Positions 43,246 to 51,954 of a stretch of 64,000 nucleotides of DNA are shown piece after piece. The translations under genes and the position numbers were made by a program. This DNA comes from Hymenobacter properus (GTDB taxonomy: Bacteria > Bacteroidota > Bacteroidia > Cytophagales > Hymenobacteraceae), in NCBI RefSeq assembly GCF_015694735.1, contig NZ_JADQDP010000003.1, positions 558,001-622,000 of the forward strand. The letters are read 5' to 3'. A model generated the notes under the pieces. That model saw only the letters and a list, made by a program, of their open reading frames with translations. It had not been told where the DNA came from and searched no databases. How positions within the stretch are numbered: position 1 is the first letter of the stretch; every line of letters starts with the position of its first letter.

Positions 43246-43271
43246 CCATTCAACTTTACGTGCCACTCAAA

Positions 43272-44264
43272 TTAATTGAACAGGCCCGTCGTGCCCGTGG
43301 GGACGGCTGCGAAGTTCTTGGCAATGGCTTTCACCGTAGCGGCATCCAGCGGCTCGTCGAAGGCTTCGGCACCGGCCGTGGACGAGGCCACGGTGGTCAC
43401 CGTCTGCACGTTGACGGGGGTGACGCCTTGCATCACGTTACTTTCAGGGGGGTAGTTAGCGAGCGGGTTGCCGGCATTGTAGGGGCCCACGGCGTTTGGG
43501 GCCTGGGTGCCGCCGTTCGGCAGCGGCGGCGTGGCCGGGGTTTCGTCGGGCGTAATCCAGCTCTTGGGCAGGGCTGTGCTTTGCACCCCACCGCGGCGCA
43601 GCGAGCGGATGCGCGACGAGTGCCGGGCTTCTACGGAATGGATGTTCAAAGCTGCTTCCAGAATGTCCTTCACGGCAGTTGAGGCATTCGGCGGATTCAG
43701 GTTGGGAGCACCGCCTTTGTAGGCGCGCACGCCCGTGTCCACAAAATTTTGGGCTACCGTCAGAAACACTGCCTTATCAGTAAACTGGCCCGAAGTAGGC
43801 GTGCTAGTACCGCCCAACGCAGGGAACAGTGCCCCACGGGTCTTATTCTGCGAACCCGTGTAATCGAAATCAGCCCGGGTGAGCACCCGAAAAGCGTTGC
43901 TGCCCAATGTACTGCGCAGGGTATTGATGTGCAGTTGCTCGTCGTTGCGAATAATTTGGAAGGCCCGCGTTTCTTCAGCCGTCAAATTGAGGCCTGACGA
44001 GCTCAGGGCCGTGTCGTAGTAGAAATACTCCAGGTATTCCAGCTGCAAGGCCAGGTTCAGGGTATCGATGACGGCCTGGGGCAGGGCCGCGCTTTGGCCG
44101 TAGGCCTTGTTGAAGAGCGTGCTTACAGCCAGCGGCAGGGCCGCGGCCGACACTTTTTTGCCAAAGCCTAAGAAGTTGCGGAAGGCTGCGCGGCGCGAGT
44201 CGAACCGGTCGTATACCTCGGGGTCAACTTTGGAAATGTCGTCAATGATTTGGAATAAGTCCAT
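43272..44264 (-). CDS. Ferritin-like domain protein (second of a pair)
   Basis: 330 residues. An N-terminal segment with SRRAAFRNFLGFGKKVSAAALPLAVSTLF looks like a degenerate Tat signal. It is followed by a ferritin-like four-helix domain: NLALQLEYLEYFYYDTAL supplies the first Glu-rich helix, NDEQLHINTLRSTLG the second E..H pair, and SVEARHSSRIRSLR the last E..RH pair. These match the PF13668-type ferritin-like (desiccation-related) family, whose metal use is poorly known. The C-terminal 90 residues are Pro/Gly-rich. It lies 45 nt after another ferritin-like gene and shares its terminator, so the two proteins probably act together in the cell envelope. Confidence 0.85.
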   Translation of the reverse strand: MDLFQIIDDISKVDPEVYDRFDSRRAAFRNFLGFGKKVSAAALPLAVSTLFNKAYGQSAALPQAVIDTLNLALQLEYLEYFYYDTALSSSGLNLTAEETRAFQIIRNDEQLHINTLRSTLGSNAFRVLTRADFDYTGSQNKTRGALFPALGGTSTPTSGQFTDKAVFLTVAQNFVDTGVRAYKGGAPNLNPPNASTAVKDILEAALNIHSVEARHSSRIRSLRRGGVQSTALPKSWITPDETPATPPLPNGGTQAPNAVGPYNAGNPLANYPPESNVMQGVTPVNVQTVTTVASSTAGAEAFDEPLDAATVKAIAKNFAAVPTGTTGLFN

Positions 44265-44309
44265 GAGAGAGCAAGGTTAGAAAGTGGAAAGGAAGGGGCC
44301 GGCGGCGCG

Positions 44310-45056
44310 CTAGTTGAGCTTGTTGGCGCTGAGCTTGGAGCCGTCGGCCAGGAAGGTGTTGGCAATGGCCAGCACGTCCTTGGGCTTCTTCGATTTTTCC
44401 ATTCCCGTGGTGGTGATGTCCACCACGTCGCTGTCTACGAACGTATTAGTACCCAGCAGCTCGCGGATGAGGGCGGCGTGGCGGGCTTCTACCGACACGA
44501 TTTTGCCCGCCAGGGTCAGGTAGTTGTTGTCGCTGATGTACCGGCCGGCGCCGTTGTAGGCGGCCACGCCCAGGTCCTCAAACGCCTTGGCGGCGTTGAG
44601 CACACCCAGCTTGCCCGACGTGGTGGTGCGCTGCGAGAAGTCGATGTTGCTGAAATCCGGGGTCAGCGCCTTGATGGCTGCACTGCCCAGCGCGTTTTTG
44701 AAAAACGCCGCGTGAATGGCCTCGTGGTCTTTCAAATCGTTGAAAATGGCCTTCTCGGCCGCCGAGGTGCTGGTGCTGCTGAAGTAGCCGCCCGCCACCA
44801 CCTGGGCGTAAAAAGCGGCTTCGAGCTGCTCCAGTGCGTAGGCGTAGTTGAGCACGCCCGTGTCGCCGCTGCCCACGTCGAGCAGGTTACCGTTGTTGGT
44901 GGGCGTGTCGCTGTCTTTCGAGCAGCCGGCGAGCCAAAGCCCGCCCACGGCCAGGCCCGCGCCCGAGTAGCGCAGGAAATCGCGCCGGGCTACATTAGTA
45001 GCGGCATGGCCAGGGTCGGCAGCAGGCTCCGCCAAGTAGTTATGGGGATTGTTCAT
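44310..45056 (-). CDS. Ferritin-like domain Tat lipoprotein (first of a pair)
   Basis: 248 residues. The N-terminus carries a clear twin-arginine signal (ARRDFLRYSGAGLAVGGLWLAGC) with a lipobox, giving a Tat-exported lipoprotein. The ferritin-like domain (about 60-225) shows the helix motifs YALEQLEAAFYAQV, LKDHEAIHAAFFKN and SVEARHAALIRELLG with E, E..H and E..RH positions. Family members with these motifs are annotated only as ferritin-like or desiccation-related. It is the first gene of a two-gene unit with 43272-44264. The upstream region (45057-45338), shared divergently with recX, shows no exact TAnnTTTG element. Confidence 0.86.
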   Translation of the reverse strand: MNNPHNYLAEPAADPGHAATNVARRDFLRYSGAGLAVGGLWLAGCSKDSDTPTNNGNLLDVGSGDTGVLNYAYALEQLEAAFYAQVVAGGYFSSTSTSAAEKAIFNDLKDHEAIHAAFFKNALGSAAIKALTPDFSNIDFSQRTTTSGKLGVLNAAKAFEDLGVAAYNGAGRYISDNNYLTLAGKIVSVEARHAALIRELLGTNTFVDSDVVDITTTGMEKSKKPKDVLAIANTFLADGSKLSANKLN

Positions 45057-45338
45057 AAGGGTGAAAAGGAAAAGTGGAAAGAAAGGATATCAGCCTTACG
45101 CGCCAGCGGCTGAGTGCGCGCCTCGAAAAATTTAAAAATGAGTAGAAAGGCGGATGGCTTTAAGTATTAACCCCTACCTTCATGCGAAAAGCGCTATAAT
45201 TCTGCTTCTTAGACAGAACTATCATTACAAAGCGGCATTAGGTGCTCGGCCCGACTTGGCTGGCGCCGAACCCAACTTTTGCAAGCGGCGTTGGATATTG
45301 AGCGCCGGCCAGTAGTCGGCATTTCCCCACCCCATTGC

Positions 45339-45845
45339 ATGTTCCGAAGCCCCGATAAAGCGCCCAAGCAATACACGCCCGGCGAGGCGTTGCAGAAAAT
45401 TGCCGCCTTCTGCGCCTACCAGGAGCGCACCCACAAAGAGGTAGCCGAGAAGCTCCGCTCCTACGGCCTCGACGAAGACGAAGCCGGCGAAATCATCATC
45501 CGCCTCGGCCGCGAGAAGCTGCTCGACGAGCAGCGGTTTGCCCAGGCGTTTGTGCGCGGGCACTACCGCCACAAGAAGTGGGGCCGGCGCCGCATTGTGC
45601 AGGAGCTCAAGCAGAAAGGCATCAGCGAATTCTGCATCAAAGCCGGACTCAAGGAGATTGACGGCGACGAATACTACCAGAACCTGGTAGATGTGGCCGA
45701 GAAAAAAGACCGCCAGGAAAAGGAGAAGAATCCGCGCCTGCGCCGCCAGAAAATTGCTCAATACCTCACTGGCAAAGGATTCGAGCAGGACCTGATAAAA
45801 ATGGCGCTCGATGACCTGGGCAAGGTGGCCGAGGACGACGAATAA
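45339..45845 (+). CDS. recX: RecX family regulatory protein
   Basis: 168 residues from ATG 45339; the longer frame upstream contains no family-like sequence. Three RecX repeats of three helices each are visible: ALQKIAAFCAYQERTHKEVAEKLRSYG, LLDEQRFAQAFVRGHYRHKKWGRRRIVQELKQKG and RRQKIAQYLTGKGFEQDLIKMAL. The DE.RFA..FVR..... signature is typical. RecX binds RecA filaments and inhibits recombinase activity. recA is not adjacent. The gene stands alone between divergent and convergent neighbours and is followed by a short repeat fragment of the GTCATGC family (about 45858-45890). Confidence 0.9.
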   Translation: MFRSPDKAPKQYTPGEALQKIAAFCAYQERTHKEVAEKLRSYGLDEDEAGEIIIRLGREKLLDEQRFAQAFVRGHYRHKKWGRRRIVQELKQKGISEFCIKAGLKEIDGDEYYQNLVDVAEKKDRQEKEKNPRLRRQKIAQYLTGKGFEQDLIKMALDDLGKVAEDDE

Positions 45846-45898
45846 CCCTATCGAACCCGAACGTCAGGCAGCGCTGCGTTCGGCATGACGCTTCGAGT

Positions 45899-46534
45899 TC
45901 ACTGCTTCCGCCCGGCCGGGGGCAGTGTCATTTGCTGGCCCAGTATCACGCGGCGGCCGGTGAGGGTGCGCAGCATAGGCACCAGTATTTGCTCGGCGTT
46001 GCGCTGGGTTTGGGCCAGGATGCCAGACTGCAAAGCGGCGTTGCGCACCTGAGCTTCAGCGTATTTGTAGCCTTCGTCGACGAGTTCGGCGTCTTTGAAA
46101 AAGCCATTTTCGGTATTGAAAACGCGGCTTTGGTTATGGTTGATTTGGAACGAGCACAGTTCGGGAGCGGGCAGCGCCACGCGCACCACAGAGTCGCCTT
46201 CGAGCACCACGTCCTGCGGCTTGAGCTTGCGCAAATCGATGCAGCCCACGGCCTCGCCCCCCACCACCAGCGCCACCTTCGACTCGGGCAGGAAGCGGTA
46301 GGTGCGGCGCCGGTACTCCACCACGTCTTTGAAGCGGTAGCGCACCAGCTCGAGCCGGCCCAAGGCCTCCACCTGCGTGAGCACCGTGTTGTGCGTGACC
46401 GTGACGCGGGGCTCGGCATCGGCCAGGGGGTTGAGGCCGGAGAGCGTAGGGCCTATTTTCTTCCACAGAAACCAGCCCAGCGCCAGCAGAAACAACAGCG
46501 GCAACAGGCGGCGAATTAGTCGGATAAGGTTCAT
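45899..46534 (-). CDS. DUF4230 domain membrane-anchored protein
   Basis: 211 residues from ATG 46534; 57 further in-frame codons upstream are Arg/Pro-rich and run across the divergent gene's promoter, so they are excluded. One N-terminal membrane helix (LIRRLLPLLFLLALGWFLW) is followed by a DUF4230 domain: VTVTHNTVLTQVEALGRLELVRYRFKDVVEYR, then LPESKVALVVGGEAVGCIDL. The family's function is unknown. It is transcribed divergently from the GT39-like gene. The C-terminal GQQMTLPPAG is probably disordered. Confidence 0.83.
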   Translation of the reverse strand: MNLIRLIRRLLPLLFLLALGWFLWKKIGPTLSGLNPLADAEPRVTVTHNTVLTQVEALGRLELVRYRFKDVVEYRRRTYRFLPESKVALVVGGEAVGCIDLRKLKPQDVVLEGDSVVRVALPAPELCSFQINHNQSRVFNTENGFFKDAELVDEGYKYAEAQVRNAALQSGILAQTQRNAEQILVPMLRTLTGRRVILGQQMTLPPAGRKQ

Positions 46535-46584
46535 ATACGGTAGCGTACGGCCCGGCGCGCGGCGCGTTGGGCCGGGCCTGGGGC

Positions 46585-46592
46585 TAGCTTTG
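46585..46592 (+). promoter_or_regulatory. -7 element close to the GT39-like start codon
   Basis: TAGCTTTG fits TAnnTTTG and ends 6 nt before ATG 46599. Confidence 0.42.
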
Positions 46593-46598
46593 CGGGCC

Positions 46599-47756
46599 AT
46601 GCGCGTATTCTCCTTTTTCCGAGGGCTAAGCCAACGCCTGGCGCCGCACCACCCGGCGCTGCTGGTGGCGCTGTGGGTGCTGGTGCAGCTGGTGTATTTG
46701 CGCAAGTTTCACGGCCCGCACTTTGCCAACGACAGCGGGCGCTACCTGGCCTACGCCACGGGCATTGCCGAGCGGTTCTACTTCGAGCCCGGCCACAACC
46801 TGCGCTACGTGCTCTACCCGCTGTTCCAGAGCCTGTGGCTGCGGCTGGGGCTGGGTTGGTGGGGCATTGTGGCGGGCCAGATGGCCGTGTCGGCCCTGGC
46901 CACGCGGGCTGTTTACCAAGGAACTAGGCGCCTGGCAGCGGGCCGACGCGGTGCGGCGGTGCTGGCCACGCTCCTATTCATCGCCTGGCCCGACATTCAG
47001 CCATTTAACGTCTTCCTACTCACCGAGTCGCTGTTTATCAGTTTAGTGGCGTTGTCGTTCGGTGCCTTCACGCGCCTGCAGGCGGGCCGGCCGCGCCACT
47101 GGCTGATGTTTCTGCTCCTGCTGCTGCTCACAGCCCTGGCCCGGCCCAATGGCTTCCTGGTGGCCCTGGCGGCCGGGCTGGCCGGCCTCGACGCCCTGCG
47201 CCGCGCCCCCGACCGCCGGCCCTGGCGCGCGGCGCTGCTGGGCCTGCTGCTGCTCTCGCCGCTGCTTTGGGTGGCCCTCAACCACCAGCTTGCCACCTAT
47301 TACCTGATGGACACCTACCAGCGCGGCGAGCTGATTTTCCGCTCCCAGCTCTGGGCCGTGCACCAGGCTGCGCCGCTGCACATGCCGCCGCCCGGCACCG
47401 GTCCCGCCCTGCGGGTGCTTTATTTTGGCGTGCACAATCCCGTGTATCTGGGGCGGCTAATGCTGGGCAAACTGTTTGTGTTCGTCAGCTACCTCAAGCC
47501 GCACTACTCGCTGGCGCACCGCCTGCTGGGCGTGCTGGTGCTGTGGCCTGCCTACTGGCTGGCGGCACGCGCCACGCGGCGGACGGCAATCTGGCGGCCG
47601 GCGCGCATTTTTCTGGCCAGCATTTTCCTGTTGCAAACAGCCACCATCATGCTCACGGTCGATGACTGGGACGTGCGCTTTCTCGCGCCGGTACTGCTGG
47701 CTGTGTTTGTGCTAGCGGCGCTGGAACTGACGCTGCGCGTGACGAGAAACGATTAA
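46599..47756 (+). CDS. GT39-like polytopic membrane protein
   Basis: 385 residues from ATG 46599; the open frame extends further upstream through the DUF4230 coding strand but shows no protein-like features there. About nine to ten hydrophobic segments are visible. The first luminal loop has FHGPHFANDSGRYLAYATGIAE, resembling the acidic D..Y motif of dolichol/undecaprenyl-phosphate sugar transferases (GT39/ArnT-like), and NVFLLTESLFISL resembles their conserved TE.LF segment. It probably transfers a sugar from a lipid carrier at the cell envelope, but acceptor and donor are unknown. No other glycan genes flank it. Confidence 0.7.
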   Translation: MRVFSFFRGLSQRLAPHHPALLVALWVLVQLVYLRKFHGPHFANDSGRYLAYATGIAERFYFEPGHNLRYVLYPLFQSLWLRLGLGWWGIVAGQMAVSALATRAVYQGTRRLAAGRRGAAVLATLLFIAWPDIQPFNVFLLTESLFISLVALSFGAFTRLQAGRPRHWLMFLLLLLLTALARPNGFLVALAAGLAGLDALRRAPDRRPWRAALLGLLLLSPLLWVALNHQLATYYLMDTYQRGELIFRSQLWAVHQAAPLHMPPPGTGPALRVLYFGVHNPVYLGRLMLGKLFVFVSYLKPHYSLAHRLLGVLVLWPAYWLAARATRRTAIWRPARIFLASIFLLQTATIMLTVDDWDVRFLAPVLLAVFVLAALELTLRVTRND

Positions 47757-47794
47757 TTGTTATTGCTTCGGCTCCGCCTCACAATGAAACTGCC

Positions 47795-48712
47795 CTACCC
47801 GCCCAGCCTACCAAAACGCTGCTGCCAACCGGCCCAGGCCTGCTGCCCACCAGTGTGGATAGCCACCACGGTGCTGCCCCGCGCAAAGTGCCCCTGCCGG
47901 ATTAAATCCAAGACACCGAACATCATCTTACTGGTGTAAATGGGGTCTAGCAGCACTCCGTGCCGCAACCGAAATTGCTTGATGAAAGCCAGCAGTTCCG
48001 CCGAATATTTCGCGTAGCCGCCGAAATGGTAATCGGTTTGCAGCGAATAGTTGGCAAACGCCTGGCCAGCCGCCTGCTGGGTTAGTTCATCAACTTCGGC
48101 ACGTAAGAAGCTGCCATTTTTCAGCGCCGCTACCCCCAGAGCTTGCTCCGGGCCGCGCAGGCCCGTGAGCAGCCCCGCCAAGGTGCCGCCGGTGCCCACG
48201 GCCAAGGCCAGTGTGTCGAACGCCACTTGGGCGCGAATTTCACTCGCCAATTCGGCGCAGCCGTGCAGTGCCAGGGCGTTGGTACCGCCTTCGGGCAGTA
48301 CATAGGCCGGCCCGAAGCGCGCCTGCACCTCGGCCAGAAAGTCGGGCTCGGCCCGGCGGCGGTAGGTGCTACGGTCCAGGTAGTGCAGGTCCATACCATC
48401 GGCCGCGGCTTGGGTCAGGGTCGGGTTGAGCGCGGTACCGGCCGTCGGCGCATCGCCCCGCACCAGGCCAAAGGTGCGGAAACCCAGCAGCCGGCCCGCC
48501 GTGGCCACCGCCGCCAAGTGGTTGGAGTAGGCCCCGCCGAACGTGAGCAGCGTGTCGTGGCCCTGCGCCCGAGCCGCTTGCAGATTGTATTTGAGCTTGC
48601 GGGCCTTGTTGCCGGGCAGGTCGGGGTGGGCCAGGTCGTCGCGCCACAGCAGTAGCCGCACGCCTTGGGCAACGGCCACGGGCTCATTGAGTTCCTGCAA
48701 AAGCTCATTCAT
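47795..48712 (-). CDS. PLP-dependent ACC deaminase / D-cysteine desulfhydrase family enzyme
   Basis: 305 residues. The fold type II PLP signature is visible: PGNKARKLKYNL with the Schiff-base lysine, LLTFGGAYSNHLAAVATAG (substrate-binding SNH) and the phosphate-binding loop LAVGTGGTLAGLLTG. The family includes 1-aminocyclopropane-1-carboxylate deaminase and D-cysteine desulfhydrase, which cannot be separated here with confidence. ACC deaminases usually carry extra active-site tyrosines that I cannot place securely. The shorter length (about 305 versus 330-340) is common in Bacteroidota members. It follows the YfhO gene on the same strand but is separated by a terminator at 48741-48771, so it likely has its own promoter. 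Confidence 0.85.
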   Translation of the reverse strand: MNELLQELNEPVAVAQGVRLLLWRDDLAHPDLPGNKARKLKYNLQAARAQGHDTLLTFGGAYSNHLAAVATAGRLLGFRTFGLVRGDAPTAGTALNPTLTQAAADGMDLHYLDRSTYRRRAEPDFLAEVQARFGPAYVLPEGGTNALALHGCAELASEIRAQVAFDTLALAVGTGGTLAGLLTGLRGPEQALGVAALKNGSFLRAEVDELTQQAAGQAFANYSLQTDYHFGGYAKYSAELLAFIKQFRLRHGVLLDPIYTSKMMFGVLDLIRQGHFARGSTVVAIHTGGQQAWAGWQQRFGRLGG

Positions 48713-48740
48713 GGGCCGAATTTCGGGGTATTGCGCAAAA

Positions 48741-48771
48741 AGAAAGGCCGGACTCCGAGCCCGGCCTTTCT
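48741..48771 (-). terminator. Terminator of the yfhO-like gene
   Basis: AGAAAGGCCGG / CCGGCCTTTCT stem around loop ACTCCGAGC, with a T run on the minus strand, 27 nt after the YfhO stop. Confidence 0.85.
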
Positions 48772-48797
48772 AAAGGTGTGCTGATGCAGAAGCGCCG

Positions 48798-51383
48798 CTA
48801 GGCAATGGGCGCCACGTCGGTCCGGTCGGCCGGGGCGGTTTTGCGGCGGGCCACGTACACGCCCGCGCCCACCAGCGCCAGCAGCAGCGCAATGCTGGAG
48901 GCCAACGACACGGCATTGCCCACCGAGTAAGACTTGGGCTCAAACTTGAAGTCGATGGTGTGGGCACCGGCCGGCACCTGCATGGCGCGCAGCACGTAGT
49001 CGGCCCGGAAGTGCGGGGCCGGCTTGCCGTCGATGTAAGCCTGCCAGCCGTCGGCGTAGTACACCTCCGAAAACACCACCACGCCGGGGTGGGTGGCGTT
49101 GAAGCGGTACTGCAGCTCGTTGGGGCTGTAGCTGGTGAGGGCGATGGTGGAGCCGGCGGCTTCAAAGGAAGTGGCTTTCAGCTCGGGGAATTTGTTGACG
49201 TCTACCACAGCCTCCACGCCCGGGTTAAGGGTGTTGAGGGCAGTCATTTCCTCGTCGGGGCTCTTCACGGGCCGGATGGTGCTCACAAACCAGGCATTGC
49301 CCAGCGCGCCGGGGTTCAGGATGACCTGTTGCGGCTGCTTCTCCGAAGGCGGCGTGATGAAGTAGCGGGCGTTCAGCATGTTCAACACCGGGGCCGCGTC
49401 GGGTTTGTTCTGGGCAAAAATCTGCTGCATCTGCGGCGAAATCTGGCGCTCAATCAAATCCTGGTAGCGGCGCAGCTTGGCGCCATGGTAGCCCCCAATG
49501 CTCTTGTGGAAGTACGAGGTTTGGGCTTCGTTGAAGGGGTTGCTCAGGTTGAGCACGCGGTAGTTCAGGTCGTTGTCACGCAGAATCTGCTGGTCGGCCG
49601 GCGAGGGCTGGAATTCCTCGGCGATGGTTTCGCGCTGGAATTTATTCTCGCCCAAGTAGCGCTTGTCCACGCCCCACAGGTCGAGCAGCACCAGGGCCAC
49701 CATCACCAGCGCGGCGGGCATCAGGGGCAGCTTGCCCCGCAGGTAGAAATACAGCACGCCCAGCGCTGCCCCAATGAAGAGCAGCCCACGCCACACGTCG
49801 TTGCGCAGCAGGTCGGCGCGGTCGGCGCGCAGGGCCGTCAGCAGCTGCGGCGTGAAGCCCTGCTTGGTCAGGTCGCCATCAATCGGCGCCGCGAAATCGA
49901 AGCTGAAGCTGGCCACGTACGCCAGCAGGCAAATGCCCGCCGTGATGGCACCCGCATACAGCAGCTTGGGCAGCAAAGCGGCCACTTCGGGCGCCAGGGC
50001 GGGCTTGGTGCCGGGCAGCACCGGCGCAACGGGTGCCGCTGCGGCACGGGCCCGGAAAATGCGGCTGAGCGCCAGCGCGCCCAGAATGGGCATGGCCAAT
50101 TGCGCAATCACGAGGGCCATGCTCACGGCGCGGAACTTGTTATAGCCCGGCAGCAGGTCGAAAATCAGGTAGTTGAAGGTCTCGAAATTCTTGCCCCAGG
50201 CCAGCAGGATGGACAGGATGGTGCCAGCCAGCAGCCAGTAGCGCGTGCGCTTCTCCACCACAAACAAGCCCAGAATGAACAGGAAGCACACCACCGCACC
50301 CATGTACACCGGCCCGGCGGTGTAGGTCTGCTGGCCCCAGTAGGTGGGCATGCCGTTCAGGTACTCGGCGGGCAGGCCGGCGCGGCCCAGGTTCGAGTCG
50401 GAACCCAGCGGCATGGAGCTGGCGCCGCCGTAGAAGTTGGGAATCAATAGAGTAATGGTTTCGCCGATGCCGTAGCTGTACTGGAAGGCGTAGTCGCGGT
50501 CCACGCCCGAGCCTTCGTCCTCCGTCTTGGGGGCGGGTGCTTCGCCGGGTGCGGCCGGGGCCGGTGTTTTCAGCTCGCTGGGGCCGCGGTTGCTGTATTT
50601 GCTGTATTCGGCCGTGGTGTAGAGGCGGCCGGAGCTCACGCCCACCGCCAGCACGGCGCCCAGGCCCAGCAGGGCCGTGCGCTTCGCAAAGTCGGGCAGG
50701 CGCCCGGCCCGCACCGCCGACGCCAACTCAATGACAGCGAAAATGGCTACCAGCAGCAGCAGGTAATAGGTGATTTGCAGGTGGTTGACGTGGATGTTCA
50801 GCGTAAGGGCCACAGCAAACAGGGCCGCGCCCAGCCACTTATCGCGCCGGTAGGTGACGAGAATGCCGCCCAGCACCAGTGGGGCATATGCCAGCGCCAG
50901 GCTCTTGGTGTTGTGGCCGGCGGCCAGAATGGCCAGGTTGTAGCTCGAAAAGCCCAGCGCCACGGCGCCCGCCACCGCCACCAGCGGCCGCACGCCCAGC
51001 GCCACCAGCAGGATGTAGCCGCAGAGCAGGGCCAGGAACAGGTTGGCCACCACAGCGGGCAAGCCCAGCGTCATCACCTTCTGCAGGTAGCCCGACCAGT
51101 CGCCCGGGAAGTGCAGGCTCACCAGGTAGGTGGGCATGCCCGAAAACATGGAGTTCGTCCAGAGCGCCTCTTTGCCCATGGCCTTGGCGTATTGCTGCGC
51201 CTCGTGGGCCCCGCCCTGAAACTGGGTGATGTCGTGCTGGGCCAAGGTCTTGCCATCGAACATGATAGGCGAGAAGTACACGCAAGCCAGCAGCGCAAAA
51301 AACATGACCGCCAGCACGTGCGGCAAAGCCCGCTGCCACCACGGCGCGGACGAAATAGAAGAAGCAGAAGCAACAGCAGCCAT
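48798..51383 (-). CDS. YfhO family membrane protein
   Basis: 861 residues. At least twelve membrane helices run through the first 560 residues (LPHVLAVMFFALLACVYFSPIMF, LFLALLCGYILLVALGVRPL and others). A large extracytoplasmic domain follows, with the typical C-terminal beta part (ALNTLNPGVEAVVDVNKFPEL, FSEVYYADGWQAYIDGKPAPHFRADYVLRAMQVPAGAHTIDFKFEP) and one final helix. The SEVYY..GW..YIDG signature is diagnostic for YfhO. Family members are thought to be lipid-carrier-linked glycosyltransferases that decorate envelope polymers such as teichoic acids in Firmicutes; the Bacteroidota acceptor is not known. Palindromic repeat copy E lies upstream. Confidence 0.92.
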   Translation of the reverse strand: MAAVASASSISSAPWWQRALPHVLAVMFFALLACVYFSPIMFDGKTLAQHDITQFQGGAHEAQQYAKAMGKEALWTNSMFSGMPTYLVSLHFPGDWSGYLQKVMTLGLPAVVANLFLALLCGYILLVALGVRPLVAVAGAVALGFSSYNLAILAAGHNTKSLALAYAPLVLGGILVTYRRDKWLGAALFAVALTLNIHVNHLQITYYLLLLVAIFAVIELASAVRAGRLPDFAKRTALLGLGAVLAVGVSSGRLYTTAEYSKYSNRGPSELKTPAPAAPGEAPAPKTEDEGSGVDRDYAFQYSYGIGETITLLIPNFYGGASSMPLGSDSNLGRAGLPAEYLNGMPTYWGQQTYTAGPVYMGAVVCFLFILGLFVVEKRTRYWLLAGTILSILLAWGKNFETFNYLIFDLLPGYNKFRAVSMALVIAQLAMPILGALALSRIFRARAAAAPVAPVLPGTKPALAPEVAALLPKLLYAGAITAGICLLAYVASFSFDFAAPIDGDLTKQGFTPQLLTALRADRADLLRNDVWRGLLFIGAALGVLYFYLRGKLPLMPAALVMVALVLLDLWGVDKRYLGENKFQRETIAEEFQPSPADQQILRDNDLNYRVLNLSNPFNEAQTSYFHKSIGGYHGAKLRRYQDLIERQISPQMQQIFAQNKPDAAPVLNMLNARYFITPPSEKQPQQVILNPGALGNAWFVSTIRPVKSPDEEMTALNTLNPGVEAVVDVNKFPELKATSFEAAGSTIALTSYSPNELQYRFNATHPGVVVFSEVYYADGWQAYIDGKPAPHFRADYVLRAMQVPAGAHTIDFKFEPKSYSVGNAVSLASSIALLLALVGAGVYVARRKTAPADRTDVAPIA

Positions 51384-51479
51384 CAGGGCAAATTAGAAGG
51401 AACACAAAAACGTGCCCGAAGGTACAGCACAACCCCGCCAAGGTTCTATGCCCGGCCCGTAGAACCTGCCCTTGAAGCA

Positions 51480-51577
51480 GTCATGCCGAGCGTAGCCGAG
51501 GCATCTCGCGTGCTGAAGTAATCCAATCATCGGATTTACTACTGCATGCGAGATGCCTCGGCTACGCTCGGCATGAC
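51480..51577. repeat. Palindromic intergenic repeat (copy E)
   Basis: Perfect 30-bp inverted repeat (51480-51509 with 51548-51577): GTCATGCCGAGCGTAGCCG then AGGCATCTCGC. The base changes relative to copy A occur as compensating pairs in both arms, which indicates selection or copying of the paired structure. Confidence 0.9.
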
Positions 51578-51599
51578 CGTTTTTTCCGGACTTTACTAT

Positions 51600-51869
51600 C
51601 TATTTCACTTCTTCAAAATCAACGTATTCGCCCCCTTTGAAGTCGTGCGACGGCTTGCTGGCCTTGGTGGTGGGCGGCACGTAGTCGACGCGCACCTGGC
51701 CGGGCGCAGGCGCGGGGCCGGGCTGGGCTTGGGGCGGCACCACAAAGCCACTGTTGCGCATCTGCTTGCGCACAAAACTGCTCACTACCAGCCGCAGCAC
51801 GATGGGCAGCAGGTAACGAACCGCAAAAAATATCAGGATGAAAAGGAGCCAGAATTTCATAAAGTCCAT
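51600..51869 (-). CDS. DUF4834 family small membrane protein
   Basis: 89 residues. One N-terminal hydrophobic segment (MKFWLLFILIFFAVRYLLPIVLRLVV) is followed by a basic patch (SSFVRKQMRN), a Pro-rich linker and an acidic C-terminus ending VDFEEVK. The layout (single helix, FVRKQ after the membrane, ending in a short DYVPP...EYVDFEEVK motif) matches the DUF4834 family of Bacteroidota. Function is unknown. A TACCTTTG -7 element lies 16 nt before the ATG. Confidence 0.82.
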   Translation of the reverse strand: MDFMKFWLLFILIFFAVRYLLPIVLRLVVSSFVRKQMRNSGFVVPPQAQPGPAPAPGQVRVDYVPPTTKASKPSHDFKGGEYVDFEEVK

Positions 51870-51885
51870 CGGGTGAAGGCCGCCC

Positions 51886-51893
51886 CAAAGGTA
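51886..51893 (-). promoter_or_regulatory. -7 promoter element of DUF4834 gene
   Basis: TACCTTTG on the minus strand fits TAnnTTTG, 16 nt before ATG 51869. Confidence 0.5.
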
Positions 51894-51954
51894 CGGTTCG
51901 CGCGGGCTGACGTACGGGCGACGGCTTTACTTCACACCAACGCCCCAGCCGGGC

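Noticed and set aside
46377-46598. N-terminal extension of the GT39-like gene
   Set aside because: The extra 74 residues are Arg/Pro-rich, overlap the divergent DUF4230 gene and include the likely promoter box.
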